From: Alphaproteobacteria bacterium
GTDB lineage: Bacteria > Pseudomonadota > Alphaproteobacteria > Micropepsales > Micropepsaceae
Length of the DNA: 64,000 nucleotides
Reading direction: 5' to 3'
NCBI GenBank assembly: GCA_024236055.1
Contig: JACKLF010000001.1
Span: 248,001-312,000 of the forward strand
The notes below the pieces were generated by a model that was not told where the DNA came from, made no database searches, and saw nothing but the letters and a program-made list of their open reading frames with translations. Of the stretch, positions 51,280-61,014 are shown in pieces. The position numbers were made by a program, and so were the translations under genes. Each line of letters begins with the position of its first letter. Positions within the stretch are counted from its first letter, which is position 1.

Positions 51280-51312
51280 CCGCCTTTCACAACATCGTGA
51301 GGGGCGGTTTTT
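51280..51312 (+). terminator. Rho-independent terminator after adk
   Basis: CCGCCTTTCAC at 51280-51290 pairs along its whole length (two G-T wobbles) with GTGAGGGGCGG at 51297-51307, loop AACATC, followed by TTTTT. It ends the spc transcript. Confidence 0.85.
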
Positions 51313-51397
51313 CGGCTGTTTTGGGCGCCCCGGACCGGCCTTGGGCAGGGCGGAGCGGCCTAAATGGAGACCTGCGACAATTATTCTCGTCTGGCCA

Positions 51398-51425
51398 TTG
51401 ACGGCAGGGGGGTCCTTCCTATAAT
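51398..51425 (+). promoter_or_regulatory. Strong sigma-70-like promoter of the alpha operon (rpsM-rpsK-rpoA-rplQ)
   Basis: TTGACG at 51398-51403 and a consensus TATAAT at 51420-51425 are 16 bases apart, about 145 bases upstream of rpsM. With the adk terminator it makes up the functional content of the 319-base adk-rpsM gap. Confidence 0.8.
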
Positions 51426-51571
51426 CCGCGCCCTCTCGACAGTTTTTCCTGTCATTTCCGGCATTTCGGGGCGTTTTTTCGCATCCGCCCATGGCCGGGT
51501 TTGGCCGGATACCTGGCGTTCATAATTCTGGTAACCAGATCAACGGCTTAACAGCCCTCGGAGAACAGCTC

Positions 51572-51949
51572 GTGGCACGTATTGCCGGCGTCAATATCCC
51601 GACCCAGAAGCGCGTGGAAATCGCCCTGCGCTACATTCACGGAATCGGGCCTCACATCGCCAAACAGATCATCGACCAGCTCGGAATCGATCCGGCCCGC
51701 CGGGTCAGCGATCTGACCGAATCCGAAGTCATCCAGATCCGCGAGACGATCGATCGCGACTTCCTGGTCGAAGGCGACCTGCGCCGCGACGTGGCGATGA
51801 ACATCAAGCGCCTGATGGACCTGGGCTGCTATCGGGGCCTGCGTCACCGCAAGGGCCTGCCGGTCCGCGGCCAGCGCACCCATACCAATGCCCGCACGCG
51901 CAAGGGCCCTGCCAAGGCGATCGCCGGCAAGAAGAAAGTGACCAAGTAA
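51572..51949 (+). CDS. rpsM: 30S ribosomal protein S13
   Basis: S13 contacts P-site tRNA and the 50S subunit. GTG at 51572 after GGAGAACAGCTC gives MARIAGVNIPTQKRVEIALR and 125 residues. The signature RGLRHRKGLPVRGQRTHTNA and the basic tail KGPAKAIAGKKKVTK are present. Upstream in-frame codons are not conserved. Confidence 0.97.
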   Translation: MARIAGVNIPTQKRVEIALRYIHGIGPHIAKQIIDQLGIDPARRVSDLTESEVIQIRETIDRDFLVEGDLRRDVAMNIKRLMDLGCYRGLRHRKGLPVRGQRTHTNARTRKGPAKAIAGKKKVTK

Positions 51950-51950
51950 A

Positions 51951-52349
51951 ATGGCCGAATCGAAGGGCAAGGGCGGGCGTACCCGCAAGAAGGAAAAGAA
52001 GAACATCGCGGTGGGCGTGGCCCATGTCGCGGCGACCTTCAACAACACGATCATCACCATCACCGACGTGCAGGGCAATGCGATCAGCTGGTCCAGCGCC
52101 GGCATGATGGGCTTCAAGGGCAGCCGCAAGTCCACGCCCTATGCGGCGCAGATGGCGGCCGAGGATGCGGGCAAGAAGGCCGTCGATCACGGCATGCGCA
52201 CCCTGGAAGTGGAAGTCTCCGGTCCCGGTTCGGGCCGTGAATCGGCGCTGCGTGCGCTGCAGTCGGTGGGCCTGGTCGTCACCTCGATCCGCGATGTGAC
52301 CCCGATCCCGCACAATGGCTGCCGCCCGCCCAAGCGCCGCCGCGTCTAA
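51951..52349 (+). CDS. rpsK: 30S ribosomal protein S11
   Basis: S11 forms part of the platform near the Shine-Dalgarno duplex. The 132-residue product has the usual basic start, NTIITITDVQGNAISWSSAG and the C-terminal VTPIPHNGCRPPKRRRV. It starts one base after rpsM. Confidence 0.98.
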   Translation: MAESKGKGGRTRKKEKKNIAVGVAHVAATFNNTIITITDVQGNAISWSSAGMMGFKGSRKSTPYAAQMAAEDAGKKAVDHGMRTLEVEVSGPGSGRESALRALQSVGLVVTSIRDVTPIPHNGCRPPKRRRV

Positions 52350-52387
52350 TTCGTATTCGGACTTACGCTTAACCCCTCGCACGTATG

Positions 52388-52407
52388 GGACATGGTCCGA
52401 CATGTCC
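52388..52407. promoter_or_regulatory. Palindrome in the rpsK-rpoA gap
   Basis: GGACATG-GTCCGA-CATGTCC is a perfect seven-base stem 20 bases before the rpoA start. It may affect rpoA translation or mRNA processing. No terminator feature is present. Confidence 0.35.
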
Positions 52408-52426
52408 GGGACACGATGAGGAAAAC

Positions 52427-53443
52427 ATGTTTCAGAAGAACTGGCAGGAACTGATCAAGCCGCAGAAGCTCAAGACCGAAACCGGTCACGAGTCCGGCCG
52501 GATCGCCACCATCACCGCCGAGCCGCTGGAACGCGGCTTTGGCCTGACCCTGGGCAACAGCCTGCGCCGCGTGCTGCTGTCGTCGCTGCAGGGCGCCGCC
52601 GTGACCGCGATCTCGATCGAGGGCGTGCTGCACGAATTCTCGTCCATCCAGGGCGTGCGCGAAGACGTCACCGACATCGTGCTGAACGTGAAGATGATCG
52701 CGCTGCGCATGCATGCCGAAGGCCCCAAGCGCGTGACCCTGCGCAAGCAGGGCCCGGGCGAGGTGACCGCCGCCGACATCCAGGGCACCTCCGACGTGGA
52801 AGTGCTCAATCCCGAACTCGTCATCTGCACCCTGGACGAGAAGGTCGACTTCCGCATGGAGCTGACGGTCAACAGCGGCAAGGGCTATGTCCCTGCCGAC
52901 CGCAACCGTCCCGAAGATGCGCCGATCGGCCTGATCCCGGTCGACAGCCTGTTCAGCCCGGTCAAGAAGGTCTCCTACAAGGTGGAAAACACCCGCGAAG
53001 GCCAGATCCTGGACTATGACAAGCTGACCCTGACCGTCGAAACCAACGGTGCCGTCACCCCGGACAATGCCGTGGCCTATGCCGCGCGCATCCTCCAGGA
53101 CCAGCTTCAGGTCTTCATCAACTTCGAAGAGCCGCAGCTGCGCACCACCGAGGAAGCCAAGCCGGACCTGGCCTTCAACCCCGTCCTGCTCAAGAAGGTG
53201 GACGAGCTGGAGCTGTCGGTGCGTTCGGCCAACTGCCTGAAGAACGACAACATCGTCTATATCGGCGACCTGATCCAGAAGACGGAAGCAGAGATGCTGC
53301 GCACTCCGAACTTCGGCCGCAAGTCGCTGAACGAGATCAAGGCGGTTCTCGCCGAGATGGGTCTGCACCTGGGCATGGAAGTGCCGGGCTGGCCGCCGGA
53401 GAACATCGAAGATCTCGCCAAGCGTTACGAAGACCAGTACTGA
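52427..53443 (+). CDS. rpoA: RNA polymerase alpha subunit
   Basis: Alpha scaffolds polymerase assembly and its C-terminal domain touches DNA and activators. The 338-residue protein begins MFQKNWQELIKPQ and contains ERGFGLTLGNSLRRVLLSSL in the dimer domain. The C-terminal HhH domain carries ELELSVRSANCLKNDNIVYI. ATGAGGAAAAC precedes ATG 52427. Confidence 0.98.
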   Translation: MFQKNWQELIKPQKLKTETGHESGRIATITAEPLERGFGLTLGNSLRRVLLSSLQGAAVTAISIEGVLHEFSSIQGVREDVTDIVLNVKMIALRMHAEGPKRVTLRKQGPGEVTAADIQGTSDVEVLNPELVICTLDEKVDFRMELTVNSGKGYVPADRNRPEDAPIGLIPVDSLFSPVKKVSYKVENTREGQILDYDKLTLTVETNGAVTPDNAVAYAARILQDQLQVFINFEEPQLRTTEEAKPDLAFNPVLLKKVDELELSVRSANCLKNDNIVYIGDLIQKTEAEMLRTPNFGRKSLNEIKAVLAEMGLHLGMEVPGWPPENIEDLAKRYEDQY

Positions 53444-53467
53444 GAATTCTGAGAGAGAGCACCTCCC

Positions 53468-53890
53468 ATGCGTCACGGCAATCAGGGCCGCAAGTTCAAC
53501 CGCACCGCATCGCACCGCAAGGCGATGTGGGGCAACATGACCGCCGCCCTCATCAAGCATGAGCAGATCAAGACCACGCTGCCGAAGGCGAAAGACCTTC
53601 GCCCCGTGATCGAGAAGCTGGTCACCCTGTCGCGCCGCGGCACCTCCGACCTGGCCGCGCGCCGCCTGGCGCTGGCCCAGATCAAGGACGCCGCCCAGGT
53701 TTCCAAGCTGTTCGACGTGATCGGCCCGCGCTATGCCGGCCGTCCGGGCGGTTACACCCGCGTCATGCGCTGCGGCTTCCGCCATGGCGACAATGCGCCG
53801 ATGGCGATCATCGAATTCGTCGATCGCGACGTCTCCGCCAAGGGCCAGGATTCGGGCCCGGTGGAAGTGGCCGACGACAGCGAAGACTGA
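53468..53890 (+). CDS. rplQ: 50S ribosomal protein L17
   Basis: L17 lies near the tunnel exit. The 140-residue product begins MRHGNQGRKFNRTASHRKAM, has RRGTSDLAARRLALAQIKDA and GGYTRVMRCGFRHGDNAPMA, and ends in a short acidic tail. It is the last gene of the alpha operon. Confidence 0.98.
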   Translation: MRHGNQGRKFNRTASHRKAMWGNMTAALIKHEQIKTTLPKAKDLRPVIEKLVTLSRRGTSDLAARRLALAQIKDAAQVSKLFDVIGPRYAGRPGGYTRVMRCGFRHGDNAPMAIIEFVDRDVSAKGQDSGPVEVADDSED

Positions 53891-53928
53891 GCCAGGCCTG
53901 ATTTTCGCCACGGTTTCTATTAGATTTG

Positions 53929-53953
53929 GGGCGGCAGCGATGCCGCCCTTTTT
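53929..53953 (+). terminator. Rho-independent terminator of the alpha operon
   Basis: GGGCGGCA at 53929-53936, loop GCGA, TGCCGCCC at 53941-53948, then TTTTT. It lies 39 bases after rplQ and just before the protease gene. Confidence 0.9.
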
Positions 53954-53968
53954 CATTTGGGTTTGCGC

Positions 53969-55474
<1,506 letters not shown>

Positions 55475-55567
55475 TGTTCATTTAAAGGCGGCTTCGTCAG
55501 GCTTGCGGCGACATTGCGGCATGGCCTTTTGTTGCACTCTGTTTCCCGCCATCAAATCTGATGCTGT

Positions 55568-55604
55568 GCGGCATTCGCGGGCGAACCGCTTTCGCAAATG
55601 CCGC
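55568..55604 (+). promoter_or_regulatory. Hairpin in the leader of the outer-membrane protein gene
   Basis: GCGGCATT at 55568-55575 pairs with AATGCCGC at 55597-55604, enclosing an inner GCGA/TCGC stem. It lies 43 bases before the ATG. Such stems near omp starts can stabilise mRNA; the role here is inference. Confidence 0.35.
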
Positions 55605-55647
55605 GTTAGTCCTTTCGCATGGGGGGCACCCAAGCAAAGGGACTGAC

Positions 55648-56223
55648 ATGAAAAAGTTTATGATTGCCTCTGCCGCCGCCGCGCTCCTGGTCAGCGCGGG
55701 TGCGGCCAACGCCGAAATCCTCAATATCGACGCGCCCTACGTCTCGGTGCTTGGGGGGTGGAGCTCCCATCCCGCCCTGGCGCTTGGCGCCGGCCATGCC
55801 GGTGTCGACAGCGGCTACAATGCCGGCGCGCGCGTGGGCGCCTATCTCAGCGGCCTGCCGGGCGTCAGCCTGGATGCCGACTACTTCCACAATTCCGGCG
55901 ACTATATCGGTCCCAATGTCAGCCACAGCTCCGACAGCTACATGGCCGACCTGACCTACCACCTGCCGACTTCCACGCCGTGGAGCCTCTATGGCGGCGG
56001 CGGCATCGGCGCGGTGACCACCAGCGTCGACGGCAGCCAGTATGGCGATTCCACCGTCTTCGGCTGGCAACTTCTGGGCGGTGCCGAATACCGGCTGAAT
56101 GACAAGACCGCCATGTTCGCCGAATATCGCTATCAGAACGCCCACAATGCCAACCTGGATTCGGTTGCCAATGTCGGCAACACCTCCAACAGCCTTTCGG
56201 TGGGCGTGAAGTTCAATCTGTAA
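55648..56223 (+). CDS. Outer-membrane beta-barrel protein
   Basis: The 191-residue protein has a signal peptide (MKKFMIASAAAALLVSAGAA with NAE cleavage region) and then a glycine/tyrosine-rich series of amphipathic strands, such as PWSLYGGGGIGAVTTSV and TAMFAEYRYQNAH, ending SLSVGVKFNL. This is the pattern of eight-stranded porin-like OMP_b-brl proteins. The exact role is unknown. ATG 55648 was chosen because it starts the signal peptide; the longer frame has no signal. Confidence 0.85.
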   Translation: MKKFMIASAAAALLVSAGAANAEILNIDAPYVSVLGGWSSHPALALGAGHAGVDSGYNAGARVGAYLSGLPGVSLDADYFHNSGDYIGPNVSHSSDSYMADLTYHLPTSTPWSLYGGGGIGAVTTSVDGSQYGDSTVFGWQLLGGAEYRLNDKTAMFAEYRYQNAHNANLDSVANVGNTSNSLSVGVKFNL

Positions 56224-56226
56224 AAG

Positions 56227-56320
56227 CCCCCCTCTGTCGCAACGCGATCTGCCCAAAGGCAGACCCATCGTTGCGATATCTCCCCCCGCCAGCGGCTTTG
56301 CCGCGCGGGGGGAGCAGGGG
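56227..56320 (+). repeat. Intergenic palindromic repeat, copy C
   Basis: CCCCCTCTGTCGCAACGCGAT, an inner stem (CTGCC-CAAA-GGCAG), then ATCGTTGCGATATCTCCCCC and GGGGGGAGCAGGGG. This is the best-formed of the three copies and starts three bases after the omp stop. Confidence 0.6.
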
Positions 56321-56356
56321 CGGTGTTTTCGCCGGGCCCCGGCGCTATAAGGGGGC

Positions 56357-57667
56357 ATGAGCGACCTGTTCGAATCCTCCGGCCTGGCCGATGACGCGCC
56401 GCGCCCCCTGGCCGACCGGCTGCGCCCGGGCGGGCTGGATGCGGTGGTGGGACAGGATCATCTGCTGGCACCCGATGCGCCCCTCGGCCGCATGGTGGCG
56501 CGCGGCGTGCCCCATTCCATCATTCTTTGGGGCCCGCCCGGCACCGGCAAGACCACCATCGCCCGGCTGCTGGCCGGGGCCTTCGACCTGCATTTCGAAC
56601 AGCTCTCCGCTGTCTTCTCCGGTGTCGCCGACCTGAAGAAGGCTTTTGAGTCCGCGCGCGCGCGCCGGCGCACGGGGCAGGGCACGCTGCTCTTCGTCGA
56701 CGAGATCCACCGCTTCAACCGCAGCCAGCAGGACAGCTTCCTGCCCGTGGTCGAGGACGGCACCGTGGTGCTGGTGGGCGCGACCACCGAGAACCCGTCC
56801 TTCGAGCTGAACGGCGCGCTGCTGTCGCGCTGCCAGGTGCTGGTGCTGCGCCGGCTGGATGACGCGGCATTGGAAGTTCTGCTGGAACGGGCCGAGGACT
56901 ATTACGGCAGCCCGTTGCCCCTGACGGATGAGGCACGCGCCGCCCTGCGCGCCATGGCCGATGGCGATGGCCGCTATCTGCTGGGCCTGGTGCAGGAGCT
57001 GTCGGGCGTCAAGACGGTCAAGCCGCTGGATGTGGCGGGTTTGGCCGAAGTCGTGCAGCGGCGCATGCCGCTCTACGACAAGGGGCGCGAGGAGCACTAC
57101 AATCTCATCTCCGCCCTGCACAAATCCATTCGCGGCTCCGATCCGGATGCGGCGCTCTATTGGCTGGCGCGCATGCTGGCGGGCGGCGAGCAGCCGCTCT
57201 ATATCGCCCGCCGGCTGGTGCGCGCGGCTGTGGAGGATATCGGCCTGGCCGATCCGCAAGCGGTGCAACAGGCACTGGCCGCCAAGGATGTGTTCGATTT
57301 CCTGGGCGCGCCGGAAGGCGAGATCGCGCTGGCCCAGTGCGTGCTCTATCTGGCATCCGCGCCCAAATCCAACGCCGTCTACAAGGCGTTTGGCGCCGCG
57401 CGCCGCGCTGCCCAGGAGCATGGCTCGCTGATGCCGCCGGCGCATATCCTGAACGCGCCGACAAAGCTGATGCAGAACCTGGGCTACGGTTCCGGCTATC
57501 AATACGACCATGATGCCGAAGACGGCTTTTCCGGCCAGAATTACTTTCCCGAAACAATGGCGCGCCAGAACTTCTATGCGCCACGCGAAACCGGATTCGA
57601 GCGCGAGATTGCAAAACGCCTCGATTATTGGTCAAAGCTACGCGGCAAACGCGGGCAGGAGGGCTGA
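56357..57667 (+). CDS. rarA: Replication-associated recombination protein A (RarA/MgsA)
   Basis: RarA is a clamp-loader-like AAA+ ATPase acting at stalled forks. The 436-residue protein has Walker A GPPGTGKTTIARLLAG, Walker B LLFVDEIHRFN, sensor VGATTENPSFELNGALLSRC and the C-terminal domain RLDYWSKLRG. Its TGA directly abuts the crcB ATG. Confidence 0.95.
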   Translation: MSDLFESSGLADDAPRPLADRLRPGGLDAVVGQDHLLAPDAPLGRMVARGVPHSIILWGPPGTGKTTIARLLAGAFDLHFEQLSAVFSGVADLKKAFESARARRRTGQGTLLFVDEIHRFNRSQQDSFLPVVEDGTVVLVGATTENPSFELNGALLSRCQVLVLRRLDDAALEVLLERAEDYYGSPLPLTDEARAALRAMADGDGRYLLGLVQELSGVKTVKPLDVAGLAEVVQRRMPLYDKGREEHYNLISALHKSIRGSDPDAALYWLARMLAGGEQPLYIARRLVRAAVEDIGLADPQAVQQALAAKDVFDFLGAPEGEIALAQCVLYLASAPKSNAVYKAFGAARRAAQEHGSLMPPAHILNAPTKLMQNLGYGSGYQYDHDAEDGFSGQNYFPETMARQNFYAPRETGFEREIAKRLDYWSKLRGKRGQEG

Positions 57668-58042
57668 ATGGGCATTGTTCTGGGTGTGGCGCTGGGCGGC
57701 GCGGTGGGCGCAACGCTGCGCTACTGGATCGCGGGCCTGATCCAGCCGTCCTGGTGGGAAGGCTTTCCCTTCGGCATCTTTGTCGTCAACATCACCGGCG
57801 GCCTGGTGATGGGCCTTCTGACCGCGCTGCTGGCCCTGAAAATGAACGTGACGCCGGAAATGCGCGCCTTCCTGACCACCGGCGTGCTGGGCGGCTACAC
57901 CACTTTTTCCACCTTCTCGCTGGAAAGCGCCATGCTGATCGAACGCGGCCAGTGGACCCAGGCCGGCGTCTATGTCGTGGGTTCCGCGGTGCTGTCGATC
58001 CTGGCGATCTTCGCCGGCCTGTGGATCGTGCGCGCCTTCTGA
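57668..58042 (+). CDS. crcB: Fluoride ion channel Fluc/CrcB
   Basis: Fluc dimers export toxic fluoride. The 124-residue protein has four hydrophobic segments and the motifs GGAVGATLRYW, FVVNITGGLVMG and TTGVLGGYTTFSTFSLES, with the central phenylalanines. No fluoride riboswitch precedes it; the gene is fused tail-to-head with rarA, so expression is probably constitutive with that gene. Confidence 0.96.
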   Translation: MGIVLGVALGGAVGATLRYWIAGLIQPSWWEGFPFGIFVVNITGGLVMGLLTALLALKMNVTPEMRAFLTTGVLGGYTTFSTFSLESAMLIERGQWTQAGVYVVGSAVLSILAIFAGLWIVRAF

Positions 58043-58057
58043 TGCGAAAGACTGCCC

Positions 58058-59059
58058 GTGGCTGAAACCGTCACCATTGCGCCGGACGATGACGGCATCC
58101 GGGTGGACCGCTGGTTCAGGCGGCACTATCCCGCCGTCACCCACGGCCTCTTGGAAAAGCTATTGCGCAAGGGCGAGGTGCGGCTGGACGGCAAGCGCGC
58201 CAAGGCCGCCGACCGCGTGGGCGCGGGCCAGGCCGTGCGCCTGCCGCCCCAGGTGATACACGCCACCCAGCCGGACAAACCGAAAAAGCCCGCACCGCAA
58301 AAGCCGATGGGCTCCTTGGCGGATCGCATCCTCTACATGGACAAACATGTCATCGTGCTGGACAAGCCATCGGGCCTGGCCACCCAGGGCGGATCGGGCC
58401 TGAGCAAACATGTCGACGGCATGCTGGACAGCCTGATGTTCGAGCGCGGCACGCGGCCCAAGCTGGTGCACCGGCTGGACCGCGATACGTCCGGCGTGCT
58501 GCTGGTGGCGCGCACCGCCCTGGCAGCCTCCGGCCTGGCCGAGGCGTTGAAGCACCGCGACGCTTCCAAGGTCTATTGGGCGCTGGTGCGCGGCGTGCCC
58601 GATCGCAAGAACGGCATCATCAAGGCGGCGCTGGCCAAGGAAGGCGGTCACGGCCCCCATGGCCGCGACGAACGCATGGCCGTCAGCGAGGATGAAGACG
58701 CCAAATTCGCCCTGACCGAATTTGCGGTGATGGGCACGGCGGGCAATGATTATGCCTGGGTGGCGGCGCGGCCGGTGACCGGGCGCACCCACCAGATCCG
58801 CGTGCATCTGGCTTCGCTGGGCACGCCCATCGTGGGCGACTTCAAATATGGCGGCACCGATGTGAAGGGCAAGGGCGCCATCGCCGACAGGCTGCATCTG
58901 CATGCGCGCAGCATCGATATCGGCCGCCCCGACGGCACCCGGCTTCAGGTCACCGCGCCGCTGCCGCCGCACATGGCGCAAAGCTGGGAGCTGCTGGGTT
59001 TCGACCCGGACGATCGCCGCGATCCCTTTCCGCCCAAGAAAAAGGCGAAGAGGAGATGA
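58058..59059 (+). CDS. RluC/RluD-family pseudouridine synthase
   Basis: This 333-residue enzyme isomerises uridines in rRNA. An N-terminal S4 RNA-binding domain (GIRVDRWFRRHYPAVTHGLL) is followed by the catalytic domain with HRLDRDTSGVLLVAR, containing the active aspartate near residue 140, and TGRTHQIRVHLASLGTPIVG. GTG at 58058 is the likely start. Its end overlaps the ATP12 gene by four bases. Which of RluC or RluD it matches cannot be settled by eye. Confidence 0.93.
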   Translation: MAETVTIAPDDDGIRVDRWFRRHYPAVTHGLLEKLLRKGEVRLDGKRAKAADRVGAGQAVRLPPQVIHATQPDKPKKPAPQKPMGSLADRILYMDKHVIVLDKPSGLATQGGSGLSKHVDGMLDSLMFERGTRPKLVHRLDRDTSGVLLVARTALAASGLAEALKHRDASKVYWALVRGVPDRKNGIIKAALAKEGGHGPHGRDERMAVSEDEDAKFALTEFAVMGTAGNDYAWVAARPVTGRTHQIRVHLASLGTPIVGDFKYGGTDVKGKGAIADRLHLHARSIDIGRPDGTRLQVTAPLPPHMAQSWELLGFDPDDRRDPFPPKKKAKRR

Positions 59060-59748
59060 ACCGTTTCTACAAGGATGTCTCGGTTTCCCCCGTCGGTGAC
59101 GGTTTCGCGGTGTTGCTGGACGGGCGCGGCATCAAGACCCCGGCGGGCAAAGCCTTCATCGTGCCCACGCAAAAGCTGGCCGATGCGATCGCCGACGAAT
59201 GGCGCGCCCAGGGCGAGACGGTGGAGCCCACCACCATGCCGCTGCTGCGCCTGTCCAACACCGCCATCGACGGCATCAGCGCCAACCGCCCCCAGACCAT
59301 CGACGCCATCCTGCGCTATGGCGACAACGATCTTCTCTGCTACCGCGCGCACGAGCCGCCCGCGCTGGCGGGTCTTCAGGCTGAAGGCTGGGACCCGCTT
59401 CTGGCCTGGGTCGATGCCACCCATGGCGCACGCCTGACCGTGGTGGCGGGCGTGACCCATGCCGACCAGCCGCCCGCCGCGCTGGCCGCCCTGCGCGCCG
59501 CAGTGGAGGGGCAGGACGATTACGCCCTGGCGGGGCTGCATGTCATCGCCTCGATCACCGGCTCGCTGGTGCTGGCGCTGGCCGCGGCGGCAGGTCAGGT
59601 CGATGCACCGCGCGCCTTCGCCCTGTCGCGCATCGACGAGAACTACCAGGCCGGCATCTGGGGCATGGATGCCGAGGCCGAGGCCCGCGCCAATCACCTG
59701 GCCCAGGAACTGGGTCATGCTTTTGCGCTGATGGCGCTGTCGCGCTGA
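59056..59748 (+). CDS. ATP12 family F1-ATPase assembly chaperone
   Basis: ATP12 helps assemble the alpha subunit of the F1 ATPase in mitochondria and is found in Alphaproteobacteria. The 230-residue product begins MNRFYKDVSVSPVGDGFAVL and has GRGIKTPAGKAFIVPTQKLA and the conserved DEWRAQGETVEPTTMPLLRL. The C-terminal helix EARANHLAQELGHAFALMAL is also typical. It supports the alphaproteobacterial assignment. Confidence 0.92.
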   Translation: MNRFYKDVSVSPVGDGFAVLLDGRGIKTPAGKAFIVPTQKLADAIADEWRAQGETVEPTTMPLLRLSNTAIDGISANRPQTIDAILRYGDNDLLCYRAHEPPALAGLQAEGWDPLLAWVDATHGARLTVVAGVTHADQPPAALAALRAAVEGQDDYALAGLHVIASITGSLVLALAAAAGQVDAPRAFALSRIDENYQAGIWGMDAEAEARANHLAQELGHAFALMALSR

Positions 59749-59755
59749 CGGGCCG

Positions 59756-60091
59756 ATGCAGCGCCGCCGCCCGCTGGGATACCGCAACGACCTGGAAACC
59801 CGGCTATGGGCGCGGCTGCGTGAGCTGGACGGATACCGCTTCCGCCGCCGCGCGCCGTTCAAGACGTTCATCCTGGATTTCGTCGAGCATGACGCGCGCC
59901 TGGTGATCAGCCTGGAGGCGGGTGCGCCGGGAAGCCGCACGCCTGTCCACATTGTCCGCGACCGCCTTCTGTCCGAGCAAGGCTATGTGATCCTTCGGCT
60001 TTGGCGCGAGGAGGCAGCCCGCGACCTGGCCGGCGCTGTCCAACGCATCCGCGCCGTGCTGGACGATATTTCCGCCATCGACTCGCACTAG
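59756..60091 (+). CDS. DUF559 (Vsr-like) endonuclease-fold protein
   Basis: The 111-residue protein has the layout of DUF559: an N-terminal helix (LETRLWARLRELDGYRFRRR), strand FILDFVEHDARLVISLEAGA, then VHIVRDRLLSEQGYVILRLW. In typical members the strand reads yIvDFyc...LiiEvDG; here EV-D is replaced by SLEAG, so catalytic acidity may be changed. It is eight bases downstream of the ATP12 gene. Confidence 0.8.
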   Translation: MQRRRPLGYRNDLETRLWARLRELDGYRFRRRAPFKTFILDFVEHDARLVISLEAGAPGSRTPVHIVRDRLLSEQGYVILRLWREEAARDLAGAVQRIRAVLDDISAIDSH

Positions 60092-60120
60092 ACTGGCCGC
60101 GAAACGGTTGGGGCAGGGGC

Positions 60121-60666
60121 ATGGCCGAGGTTTCGGGTCCGTCATGGTGCGCGCGTTTTCCCACCAGCGTCTCGCTGGATGACCTGTTGCCGGAATTCGG
60201 CAACCGGCTGCGCGCCTTCATCTCGCGCATGGAACGCGGCGGGGCAAAGGTGGTGGTCAATGCCACCTTCCGCCCGCCAGAACGCGCCTATCTGATGCAC
60301 TGGTGCTGCATGGTGGGCTCCAGCGGCCAGGACCCGGCCCAGGTCCCGCCCATGTCCGGGGTGAATATCGACTGGACCCACAACGGCCATACCAGCTCGG
60401 CCCGCGCCGCCGCGCGCCAGATGATGAACCGCTACCAGATCAAGTTTCCCGCCGCCCTGGTCAGCCGCCATACCCAGCGGCGCGCCGTGGACATGACGAT
60501 AAGCTGGAAGGGCGCGCTGCGGATCATCGATTTCGATGGCCAAAGCCATGTCATCGACAGTGCGCCGCGCACCGGGTCCAATCCGCAATTGATCCAGGTG
60601 GGGGCCAGTTTCGGGGTGATCAAGCTGGTGTCGGACCCGCCGCACTGGTCCGATGACGGCCATTAG
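60121..60666 (+). CDS. M15-like peptidase (putative peptidoglycan-related)
   Basis: The 181-residue protein ends with VSRHTQRRAVDMTI and LVSDPPHWSDDGH. These resemble the zinc-binding SxHxxGxAxD and the later histidine of M15/VanY-type peptidases, with arginine in place of the usual glycine. There is no signal peptide, so it may act in the cytoplasm or be exported by other means, as for phage endolysins. ATG at 60121 is the start. Assignment rests on these motifs only. Confidence 0.6.
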   Translation: MAEVSGPSWCARFPTSVSLDDLLPEFGNRLRAFISRMERGGAKVVVNATFRPPERAYLMHWCCMVGSSGQDPAQVPPMSGVNIDWTHNGHTSSARAAARQMMNRYQIKFPAALVSRHTQRRAVDMTISWKGALRIIDFDGQSHVIDSAPRTGSNPQLIQVGASFGVIKLVSDPPHWSDDGH

Positions 60667-60675
60667 TCCGCGCTG

Positions 60676-60861
60676 TCAGTTTTCCAGCACGCGGCTTTCG
60701 ATTTCCACTTCCTCGCCCTGGGCGTTGATGGCGCAGATCACCGCGCGATCCGCCAGCGCGGGCGCCGCCGCCTGGTCGACCAGCCGGCGCGCATCGAACA
60801 TGGTGCGGGCGGTGTGCTCCGCCACGGGGCTTCCGGCTGCGATATACCTGACGTGAATCAT
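60676..60861 (-). CDS. Small hypothetical protein, about 61 residues
   Basis: The minus-strand frame reads MIHVRYIAAGSPVAEHTART then ARRLVDQAAAP and AINAQGEEVEIESRVLEN. It begins at ATG 60861, or at 60873 with four more residues. Composition is protein-like, with beta strands at both ends. No family is recognised. Confidence 0.6.
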   Translation of the reverse strand: MIHVRYIAAGSPVAEHTARTMFDARRLVDQAAAPALADRAVICAINAQGEEVEIESRVLEN

Positions 60862-61014
60862 GACCTGTTCCATCCATGGGCGCCGATTCTACCAACGCGC
60901 CGCCGGCCACAGGTTTCCCATGCAGTTGTGAAAACAATATGTCAGCATTGCCGCAGGGGGCCGTGACAAAGCTGTGGCCGTTCGACGCGAATCGGTCCGT
61001 CTACAGATTCTCGA

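Noticed and set aside
57560..57668. Fluoride riboswitch before crcB
   Set aside because: crcB abuts the rarA stop codon with no intergenic space, so no riboswitch can precede it directly.
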